NCBI GenBank assembly: GCA_007116425.1
Contig: SKIL01000279.1
Location: 1-5,672, forward strand
Direction: 5' to 3'
Source: Bacteriovoracaceae bacterium
Lineage (GTDB): Bacteria > Bdellovibrionota > Bacteriovoracia > Bacteriovoracales > Bacteriovoracaceae
DNA length: 5,672 nt
The notes under the pieces are model-generated. The model saw only the letters and a list, made by a program, of their open reading frames with translations. It did no database searches and was not told where the DNA came from. Positions within the stretch are counted from its first letter, which is position 1. Each line of letters opens with the position of its first letter. Shown in pieces: positions 1 through 4,120 of the stretch. The position numbers and the translations under genes were made by a program.

Positions 1-23
1 AAAACCTGAAATAGTTTGAGATG

Positions 24-37
24 GGTCTACTGACACC
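24..37 (+). repeat. Boundary motif copy 1 (GGTCTACTGACACC)
   Basis: This is the first of five same-orientation copies of a 14-bp motif. It matches the best form GGTCTACTGGCACC at 13 of 14 positions. The outer GGT and ACC are inverted to each other around 8 bp, as in a simple two-arm recombinase site. The stop codon of the small membrane protein gene (27-29, read on the minus strand) lies inside the motif. Just to its left is TTTGAG (15-20), resembling the right hairpin arm seen at copies 3 and 4; the rest is cut off by the window edge. A role as a recombination site is inferred. Confidence 0.6.
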
Positions 38-206
38 GAACTTGGCATTCAACTGGCAAAGACTCACAGCTCAGCTGGGTGCGAATATCGTCGAGTATCG
101 AGAGAATCATAAACAAAAATACAGATATCAGTACTAGGCTCATCGCCATGAAAGCAAGACTTGATAAGTCGTCATAACAGCAAGTTCTATATTTAAAATC
201 ACTCAT
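27..206 (-). CDS. Small single-span membrane protein, 59 aa, unknown function
   Basis: I do not recognise this protein. The ORF runs from ATG (204-206) to TAG (27-29). Residues 1-19 are polar with a Cys pair at 9-10. Residues 17-38 form an uninterrupted hydrophobic stretch (LAFMAMSLVLISVFLFMILS) that would make one membrane helix. The tail, beginning DDIR, is polar and has three more cysteines (47, 54, 58). A modest ribosome site (GGA, about 6 nt before ATG) and a TATACT -10-like hexamer (minus strand, 251-256) precede it; no good -35 was found. Its last codons (VRCQ) and stop come from boundary motif copy 1, just as the neighbouring Fic gene ends in copy 2. It is the only plausible gene between copies 1 and 2, which supports it. 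Short hydrophobic products are common in cassette arrays and among type I toxins; either class is speculation. ATGs at codons 20 and 22 are alternative starts. Confidence 0.5.
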   Translation of the reverse strand: MSDFKYRTCCYDDLSSLAFMAMSLVLISVFLFMILSILDDIRTQLSCESLPVECQVRCQ

Positions 207-426
207 ACTTTTCCATCTCTACTTAACCGCAATTTCCAACCACAACAACCAGTATAATTCAGGCGGGCCAACACTCCACCAAGTTCGTGAGAAAAAAAAT
301 GCCAAACAATGTTGAGAACTCGAAGCTATAAACCTTTGAAATGGTTAGTCTTTTTTGGGCGAGTTTCGTTAGAGTTAATCAAAAAGTGAAAAACTTAGAT
401 GAGAAGAAGACTGGCGGATGCACAAG
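207..426. other. Intergenic stretch upstream of the small ORF and downstream of the Fic gene
   Basis: No ORF worth calling was found on either strand; the only ATG-initiated frames are about 10 codons. It holds the TATACT -10-like hexamer for the small gene (minus strand, 251-256). A minus-strand run of eight T (about 292-299) follows a very weak stem and might end Fic transcription, but this is doubtful. The remainder is the hairpin listed at 317-365 and AT-rich sequence. Confidence 0.5.
317..365. repeat. Inverted repeat left of boundary motif copy 2
   Basis: AACTCG (317-322) is inverted as CGAGTT (360-365), with an inner AACC/GGTT pairing around 331-346. The left arm continues as GAAGCTAT. 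It therefore reads CTCGAAGCTAT, close to CTCGAAAGCTAT at the left arm near copy 5 (4035-4046). The stem is weak alone; the shared arm sequence is what makes it notable. Confidence 0.35.
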
Positions 427-438
427 TCACCTGGCACC
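425..438 (+). repeat. Boundary motif copy 2 (AGTCACCTGGCACC)
   Basis: It matches the best form at 11 of 14 positions, with the CTGGCACC half exact (431-438) and the left half diverged. The Fic stop codon (427-429 on the minus strand) lies inside it, and the last Fic codons (GAR) are read from it. It separates the small-ORF interval from the Fic interval. Confidence 0.5.
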
Positions 439-1680
439 CTGTTGCAGAACCCTTGATCTTAACTCTTTACTCTTAATATAATAGACAAACTTTTTACCTT
501 TCTTTTCTTCTTTTAGGTAACCCTTCTGTAACAAGTCTTTTAATTCTCGACGTGCTATTTCACGAGATTTTCCGATATCTTCTGCATACTCTTCAATTGA
601 TGTAGCTCTATACTTATTCAAGGCCATTCTTTGTAGTAATGAGACTTGGTTAGAATTGATTTTGTCTTTTTCAATTAATGATGAAATCTCTAATAAGTAA
701 CCTACTTTTCGCTCAACCTTATCTAAAGCGGTGATTAGGGAGTCCAAGCAAAAATCAATAAAGAACGTCATATCCAATTCATGCTCTTTCACGAGGTCAA
801 AAGATTTTTCATATCTCTTCCCATGCTCTTTTAGATTTGCAGACAGCGACAACAACTCTACAAATTTCAAATCGTTCTTTATGGCCTTAAAATAAAAAAG
901 AGTTCTAGCAGTACGTCCATTCCCATCAAAAAATGGGTGAATATATGCAATAAAATAATGAAGTAAGATTCCTTTAATTAAGCTATGTAGGAAACGTGGA
1001 TGATTAGTCGTTAACTCTATGGCCTCATTTAAGGCCTCTTCAATTTTCGTGTGATCAATCCCTTTGTGAGTGCCAACATAGACCGCATTATCTCGAAACT
1101 TTCCACAAAAGTTGGCATCATCCCCCTCAAGAGTATTTTTAGATACTATTTCATGAATTTTTAGAACTAGGCCATTTGACATCGGAAGTGTTGAGTTTTC
1201 TTTAATCCACTTCATTGCGAAGTAATTATTAATCAACATCCACTCATCTTTACTTTTGGGTGTCTCTTCAGAGGCAATCAAGGCCTTTGCTTTTGAACGT
1301 GTACTATTAGCTCCTTCATAAATCGCTGACGTGATTGCTTCTTCCACAGCAGCATTCACCAAAAAATCACGCTTAAATGAGCTGTGATTTTCTATTTTAT
1401 CAAATAGTCTATTCCCACGACTTTCTACAAGATGAATTTTTTTATTAATTGCATCAGATGGGAAATACCAAAATTTTTTATCAATTGAATCGAGAAAAAA
1501 TGGTATTGCACTCATTTTTCTAAATTTTTTAATTTTTAGTTTTAATTCAGGCCAATCTGCCGGAGGAATTCCCAACTTATCTAATCGGTACTTTATGTCT
1601 TCTAGTGGTACATATCTATCCTGCGTATACTTTAGCCACAGGTCACTATTTAAAAATTCAAATTCTTCTTTTGATGCCAT
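427..1680 (-). CDS. Fic-family AMP-transferase (class II, N-terminal inhibitory helix) with C-terminal winged helix
   Basis: Fic enzymes usually transfer AMP from ATP to a Ser, Thr or Tyr hydroxyl of a target protein. The complete catalytic signature HPFFDGNGRTAR is at residues 248-259: catalytic His248, metal-binding Asp252, phosphate-binding Arg256 and Arg259. The inhibitory motif (S/T)xxxE(G/N) appears upstream as SAIYEG (118-123), with Glu122 as the residue expected to block ATP. This makes it class II, carrying its brake in cis, which agrees with the absence of a separate antitoxin gene. GKFRDNAVYVG (193-203) fits the flap and target-docking region. Residues about 335-400 look like a winged helix (IEEYAEDIGKSREIARRELKDLLQKGYL), common in this long Fic subfamily and possibly DNA-binding. 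The 417-aa length is normal for full Fic-plus-wHTH proteins. ATG at 1680 is preceded by AAAAGGT and AGGAT. The target is unknown; the gene is alone in its interval. Confidence 0.9.
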   Translation of the reverse strand: MASKEEFEFLNSDLWLKYTQDRYVPLEDIKYRLDKLGIPPADWPELKLKIKKFRKMSAIPFFLDSIDKKFWYFPSDAINKKIHLVESRGNRLFDKIENHSSFKRDFLVNAAVEEAITSAIYEGANSTRSKAKALIASEETPKSKDEWMLINNYFAMKWIKENSTLPMSNGLVLKIHEIVSKNTLEGDDANFCGKFRDNAVYVGTHKGIDHTKIEEALNEAIELTTNHPRFLHSLIKGILLHYFIAYIHPFFDGNGRTARTLFYFKAIKNDLKFVELLSLSANLKEHGKRYEKSFDLVKEHELDMTFFIDFCLDSLITALDKVERKVGYLLEISSLIEKDKINSNQVSLLQRMALNKYRATSIEEYAEDIGKSREIARRELKDLLQKGYLKEEKKGKKFVYYIKSKELRSRVLQQGAR

Positions 1681-1691
1681 ATCCTGCGACC

Positions 1692-1757
1692 TTTTCTACA
1701 AATTTTGTAATATTATATGTAGATTACTACAAAAAAAAGCTGAATTATTGTAGAAAA
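1692..1757 (-). promoter_or_regulatory. Probable Fic promoter with repeated TGTAG/CTACA operator boxes
   Basis: Reading leftward, a perfect TATAAT -10 (1712-1717) lies about 32 bp before the Fic start. Its -35 is poor (T-rich, about 1735-1740). Around it are four half-sites of one motif: CTACA 1696-1700, TGTAG 1718-1722, CTACA 1727-1731 and TGTAG 1749-1753. The middle two form TGTAG-ATTA-CTACA. The outer two extend to a 10-bp inverted pair, TTTTCTACAA (1692-1701) and TTGTAGAAAA (1748-1757). Boxes on both sides of the -10 suggest repression, perhaps by the Fic winged helix itself; that partner is an inference. Confidence 0.55.
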
Positions 1758-1886
1758 AACTTCCATGTTAAAAAAAGTTATATAATTTCGAATAGTTAGA
1801 AGTACAATCTTACTTGTAGTATGCTCCTAGAAAGTTCAAATAATCCTGCTTCCCTAGGGCCCCGATCACTAAGGAACCCCATTTAA
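1758..1886. other. Intergenic stretch, no gene seen
   Basis: No convincing ORF, RNA gene or terminator is visible. One further TGTAG (1815-1819) continues the box pattern of the Fic promoter. The stretch contains a GC-rich island around 1853-1865 unlike its AT-rich surroundings. Confidence 0.4.
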
Positions 1887-1931
1887 ACTACACATAAAGA
1901 ATTGAAGGTCTCATACTCAAAGGCCGCTTAG
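1887..1931 (+). pseudogene. Tail of a second HigA-like antitoxin gene (relic)
   Basis: In the frame ending with TAG (1929-1931) the last codons read LKVSYSKAA. The intact antitoxin downstream ends VKLSYSKAA with its stop at the same place in the repeat. An in-frame stop at 1884-1886 and the lack of a start mean only about a dozen codons remain. DNA similarity extends back to about 1887 (ACT, then ATAAAG) with a 2-bp indel. It looks like the 3' end of a paralogous antitoxin gene whose body has been lost, leaving the tail attached to the repeat and boundary motif. Confidence 0.55.
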
Positions 1932-1974
1932 GCCTTTGAGTAAAATAATTATGGATAGGTCTGCTGGCACCTAA
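1911..1974 (+). repeat. 64-bp direct repeat, copy A (left of higBA)
   Basis: It matches 2702-2765 at 61 of 64 positions with no gaps; the differences are at repeat positions 9, 42 and 53. It contains an antitoxin-gene tail, a 12-bp perfect hairpin (TACTCAAAGGCC 1914-1925, loop GCTTA, GGCCTTTGAGTA 1931-1942) and boundary motif copy 3. The hairpin is not followed by a T-run in either direction, so it is not a textbook intrinsic terminator. The two repeats lie 791 bp apart and enclose the complete higBA unit. Confidence 0.9.
1958..1971 (+). repeat. Boundary motif copy 3 (GGTCTGCTGGCACC)
   Basis: It matches the best form at 13 of 14 positions. Its arms extend to TAGGT (1956-1960) and ACCTA (1969-1973), inverted around an 8-bp centre. 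On the minus strand this copy also reads GTTAGGT across its edge, matching the integron core pattern GTTRRRY, but the other copies do not keep GTT. It separates the Fic interval from the higBA interval. Confidence 0.65.
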
Positions 1975-2056
1975 CCCACGTTTCATTTAAGAATTTGTTA
2001 GTTGTTCTTAGTCAAAAAGACCGTGAAAAATTGCTAAACATCCTTCAATGCACAAG

Positions 2057-2093
2057 TTGAACCAGTGTACCAAATATGGTACACTCAGAAGGA
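2057..2093 (+). promoter_or_regulatory. higBA promoter, palindromic operator and ribosome site
   Basis: A -35 TTGAAC (2057-2062) and -10 TACACT (2080-2085) are spaced by 17 bp. Overlapping the spacer and -10 is a perfect palindrome with arms AGTGTACCA (2064-2072) and TGGTACACT (2077-2085) around AATA. AGAAGGA (2087-2093) follows, 7 nt before the toxin ATG. Palindromes of this GTACC/GGTAC kind are typical operators for HigA-type antitoxins, so autorepression by the downstream HTH protein, alone or with toxin, is likely. Confidence 0.8.
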
Positions 2094-2100
2094 ACTTTGA

Positions 2101-2430
2101 ATGAATGAGGTCGTTTGGAACGAAAAGACATTAAAAATAGTCAAAAGCTTTCCAGAAGAAATAAAAAAGAATCTAGGTTACCTTATATTCAAGCTTCAAT
2201 TAGGCGAAAAACTATCCGCGCCTCACTCAAAGTCAATGTCAACCATAGAGAAAGGATGTTATGAGCTTAGGCTAAAAGATAGAGATGGGATTTACAGGGC
2301 CTTTTATTACTTAAAAATTGAAGAAAGGGTTTTAATTTTCCACGCTTTTCAAAAAAAGACCCATAAAACGCCCAAAAAAGACATTGATCTTGGAAAAAAG
2401 AACTTAAAGGAGATGCTCAATGACAACTAG
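2101..2430 (+). CDS. higB: HigB/RelE-superfamily toxin (phage-derived Gp49-like), probable mRNA endonuclease
   Basis: This 109-aa basic protein has the pattern of the Gp49-like branch of RelE/ParE toxins. PHSKSMSTIEKGCYELRLKD (41-60) matches the family's P-x-x-K...G-x-x-E-L-R core. It is followed by GIYRAFYY (63-70) and a tail FHAFQKKTHKTPKKDI (80-95) that matches the family's FxKKxxKTP motif. Family members cleave mRNA in the ribosome and stop translation; basic residues in the ELR and KKTHKTP regions are the expected RNA contacts. It is first in a two-gene operon, toxin before antitoxin, as in higBA rather than relBE. Its last 11 bp overlap the antitoxin gene, implying translational coupling. 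Start ATG 2101 has a good ribosome site 7 nt away. No truncation is apparent. The activity is inferred from family membership. Confidence 0.88.
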   Translation: MNEVVWNEKTLKIVKSFPEEIKKNLGYLIFKLQLGEKLSAPHSKSMSTIEKGCYELRLKDRDGIYRAFYYLKIEERVLIFHAFQKKTHKTPKKDIDLGKKNLKEMLNDN

Positions 2431-2722
2431 GCCCAAGAGAATTACAAATAAAAATGCTCACGAGCTTGCTGAGTCGTTAGGCCTTTGTGCATCAGATGCT
2501 GTTGCATGGGAAATTCGCCACTCAGTGAGTCAGAAGATCATCGATGCTGTTAATAAAAATTCTCTCACTATTACTCAGCTCGCCAAAGATTCGGGAACTT
2601 CCCGAGCACGAATCACTAAAATTTTAAAAGAGGATTCTGTTGGAATTTCCCTTGATGTTCTTTTTAGAGTTCTTGGAGCAACTGGGTATAAAGTGAAGCT
2701 TTCATACTCCAAGGCCGCTTAG
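2420..2722 (+). CDS. higA: HigA-type antitoxin, XRE-family helix-turn-helix repressor
   Basis: This 100-aa protein has a helix-turn-helix at about residues 49-72 (LTITQLAKDSGTSRARITKILK). It is followed by the short helix GISLDVLFRVLGATGYKVKL that typifies antitoxins paired with Gp49-like toxins. It should neutralise the preceding toxin by direct binding and repress the shared operator. ATG 2420 lies inside the toxin gene; AAAGGAG (2406-2412) precedes it by 7 nt, which fixes the start. The final codons SYSKAA and the stop form part of the 64-bp repeat and the loop-right side of its hairpin, so the gene end and the repeat have travelled together. A second tail of the same type is at 1902-1931. 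Confidence 0.88.
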   Translation: MTTRPKRITNKNAHELAESLGLCASDAVAWEIRHSVSQKIIDAVNKNSLTITQLAKDSGTSRARITKILKEDSVGISLDVLFRVLGATGYKVKLSYSKAA

Positions 2723-2765
2723 GCCTTTGAGTAAAATAATTAAGGATAGGTCTACTGGCACCTAA
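2702..2765 (+). repeat. 64-bp direct repeat, copy B (end of higA to boundary motif)
   Basis: This is the partner of 1911-1974 (61/64 identical). It begins inside the higA tail. The hairpin (TACTCCAAGGCC 2705-2716, loop GCTTA, GGCCTTTGAGTA 2722-2733) has one mismatched pair. The higA stop codon spans the loop and right arm. The tail after the hairpin is AAATAATT, not a T-run, so terminator function is uncertain. The repeat ends with boundary motif copy 4. Confidence 0.9.
2749..2762 (+). repeat. Boundary motif copy 4 (GGTCTACTGGCACC, reference form)
   Basis: This is the form against which the others are compared. Extended arms TAGGT (2747-2751) and ACCTA (2760-2764) are inverted around CTACTGGC. 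It stands between the 3' ends of higA (+) and the ATPase gene (-), whose stop is 9 bp to the right. Confidence 0.65.
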
Positions 2766-2778
2766 TCGACCTAATCGA
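2761..2778 (+). repeat. 9-bp tandem duplication CCTAATCGA x2
   Basis: Two exact adjacent copies (2761-2769 and 2770-2778) start at the right arm of boundary motif copy 4. The second copy contains the ATPase stop codon and its last Asp codon. On the minus strand GATTAG is therefore read twice. It may be a slippage product or a scar of integration next to the motif. Confidence 0.75.
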
Positions 2779-3916
2779 AATTAAACCTTAAAACTTCCTC
2801 TAACGGGTAGGCCCTGACTTCTTTCGAAATTTGGTAAGATTCTTGTATATCTGCCACCACAAAATGGTGCTGAGGGCATATTGTGTCTATTGCCTCATGA
2901 TATCCCTTTGTAACTGTTGGCGTGGAGGAGGCCTTAATCTCAATTGCAATTACTTTTTTACCTTTTTGCAAAATTAAATCAAGCTCTGACCCTGCAGCTG
3001 TGCGATAAAAATAGGGATCATATCGTTCAAATTTATCCAAAAGTGAGGAAATAACACAGCTCTCAAAAGTACTTCCCAAGCATGGGTGTCCTAATAGATC
3101 ATTAAAACTTTCAACTCCCAGCAACGCGTGAGTAAGGCCTGAATCTCGGATATAAAACTTCGGTGATTTGATAAGTCTTTTTTTAGTATTAGCGTGAAAA
3201 GGTTGTAGCCTTCGAATCACAAAAGTTCCCTCTAAAATATCTAAGTAATTTTTTATTGTAGGTGAACTTACCCCCAAAGATGAGGCCAGACGTGATTGAT
3301 TTAGAACGCTTCCATTAACGTGAGCAAGCATGGTCCAAAAACGACGCAAAACTTCTGAAGGAATATTAAAACCAAGCTGTGGAATATCGCGCTCAAGAAA
3401 TGTTCTAATATAATTTTTTCGCCAATCAAAACTCAACTGTTCATCAAGCTTGTAACTATCAGGATAGCCCCCTTGAAGCCAGAGCCTTTTAAAGTTATCA
3501 ACCTCATTTAAAGTAAAGGGATTAATTTCAATATAAGAAATTCTCCCCGCCAATGTTTCAGAACTTTGCTTGATTAGGTCTCTACTGGCCGATCCAAGCA
3601 ATAACAGCTGCCCAGGACGCTTATACTTATCTATAAAACTACGAAGAACACTAAAAAGCTCTGGGTAAAGTTGAATCTCATCAATACAAATCAATCGATG
3701 ATGATTTTCCTCTAAAAATGTGAGTGGCTCTGAAAGTTTTGCCCGATCACGAGGATCTTCCAAATCTAAATACAGACTCTGAGAATAACTCTCTAAAATT
3801 TGCTTTGCTAAAGTCGACTTTCCAACTTGCCTTGCTCCGAGCAAAGCAACACAGGGGAAAGCTCTAAGATGCTTTTTAATGGATGAATTTTGAGTGCGGT
3901 CAACAAGTCCTTGCAT
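2771..3916 (-). CDS. AAA-family ATPase with DUF4143 domain
   Basis: The N-terminal AAA_14-type ATPase has Walker A GARQVGKS (27-34, Lys33, Ser34). Walker B is LICIDE (75-80, Asp79, Glu80), followed by a sensor-like LLLLGSASRDL (104-114) and the family's GRISYIEINPFTLNE (124-138). A winged helix follows at about 205-235 (LASSLGVSSPTIKNYLDILEG). The C-terminal DUF4143 part carries FYIRDSGL (254-261). It also has a PD-(D/E)xK-like core: ELD (311-313) with EIK (326-328). The 381-aa length is usual and all nucleotide-binding motifs are intact. The biochemical role of this widespread family is not settled; links to DNA processing or mobile-element biology have been proposed. ATG 3916 has no Shine-Dalgarno and sits at the expected transcription start, so leaderless translation is likely. 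It is alone between copies 4 and 5. Confidence 0.88.
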   Translation of the reverse strand: MQGLVDRTQNSSIKKHLRAFPCVALLGARQVGKSTLAKQILESYSQSLYLDLEDPRDRAKLSEPLTFLEENHHRLICIDEIQLYPELFSVLRSFIDKYKRPGQLLLLGSASRDLIKQSSETLAGRISYIEINPFTLNEVDNFKRLWLQGGYPDSYKLDEQLSFDWRKNYIRTFLERDIPQLGFNIPSEVLRRFWTMLAHVNGSVLNQSRLASSLGVSSPTIKNYLDILEGTFVIRRLQPFHANTKKRLIKSPKFYIRDSGLTHALLGVESFNDLLGHPCLGSTFESCVISSLLDKFERYDPYFYRTAAGSELDLILQKGKKVIAIEIKASSTPTVTKGYHEAIDTICPQHHFVVADIQESYQISKEVRAYPLEEVLRFNFD

Positions 3917-3917
3917 T

Positions 3918-3951
3918 TTTAAAGTATAACTTTAAATTAACAAGGAGGCAA
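3918..3951 (-). promoter_or_regulatory. ATPase promoter overlapping a palindrome; probable leaderless transcript
   Basis: On the minus strand, TTGCCT (3946-3951), a 17-bp spacer and TATACT (3923-3928) form a good sigma70-like promoter. The -10 ends only 6 bp before the ATG, so transcription should begin at or next to the start codon. A palindrome TTTAAAGT-ATA-ACTTTAAA (3918-3936) covers the -10 and could be a repressor site. Confidence 0.55.
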
Positions 3952-3989
3952 GGATGTAAGTGTTTGATATTTCGAATTTTTAAATGGTT

Positions 3990-4013
3990 GCTTTTCTTGA
4001 CAACAAGAAAAGC
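3990..4013. repeat. Perfect 10-bp inverted repeat, loop ACAA
   Basis: GCTTTTCTTG (3990-3999) and CAAGAAAAGC (4004-4013) pair fully. It lies about 110 bp downstream of hipA and 75 bp upstream of the ATPase start. No T-run follows it on either strand, so it is better described as a structured intergenic element than a terminator. Confidence 0.6.
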
Positions 4014-4033
4014 AAAAGCGAATCAAAAATACA

Positions 4034-4070
4034 CCTCGAAAGCTATTTAACTACAAAGCAGCTTTCGAGG
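4034..4070 (-). terminator. Perfect 11-bp hairpin downstream of hipA, possible terminator
   Basis: CCTCGAAAGCT (4034-4044) and AGCTTTCGAGG (4060-4070) pair perfectly around a 15-nt loop. It begins 50 bp past the hipA stop. On the minus strand it is followed by TGTATTTTTGATT, a broken T-tract, so intrinsic termination is possible but not textbook. The left arm resembles those beside boundary copies 2, 3 and 4, suggesting it may instead belong to the boundary structure. Confidence 0.4.
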
Positions 4071-4106
4071 TTTACTATGTTTCTTCTGTTGCACTGGTTT
4101 TTTGAC

Positions 4107-4120
4107 TTTGTACTGGCACC
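4107..4120 (+). repeat. Boundary motif copy 5 (TTTGTACTGGCACC)
   Basis: It matches the reference at 11 of 14 positions, with TACTGGCACC exact. The left GGT arm is not kept. The hipA stop codon (4121-4123, minus strand) directly abuts it. It separates the ATPase interval from hipBA. Confidence 0.55.

Noticed and set aside
1605..1799. 64-codon + strand ORF overlapping the Fic start
   Set aside because: It lies largely antisense to the Fic coding start and through its promoter boxes, has no ribosome site and no recognisable motif.
1914..1942. Strong hairpins in the 64-bp repeats as intrinsic terminators
   Set aside because: The 12-bp stems are followed by AAATAATT on + and no T-run on -, so termination is not supported; they are reported as part of the repeat instead.
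3575..3589. Sixth motif look-alike TAGGTCTCTACTGGC inside the ATPase gene
   Set aside because: It has a 2-bp insertion relative to copy 4, lacks the ACC arm, and encodes the conserved GSASRDL segment of the ATPase, so coding constraint explains it.
24..4120. Canonical integron attC sites
   Set aside because: Only copy 3 shows a GTTRRRY-like heptamer (GTTAGGT, minus strand). The other copies lack the invariant GTT, and no paired RYYYAAC end was found, so I describe the array as cassette-like and not as an integron.
24..4120. Xer/dif-type (pdif) sites
   Set aside because: The minus-strand GGTGC start resembles the XerC arm of cer and dif, but the rest of the arm and the XerD half are not convincingly matched. 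The idea remains open, not supported.
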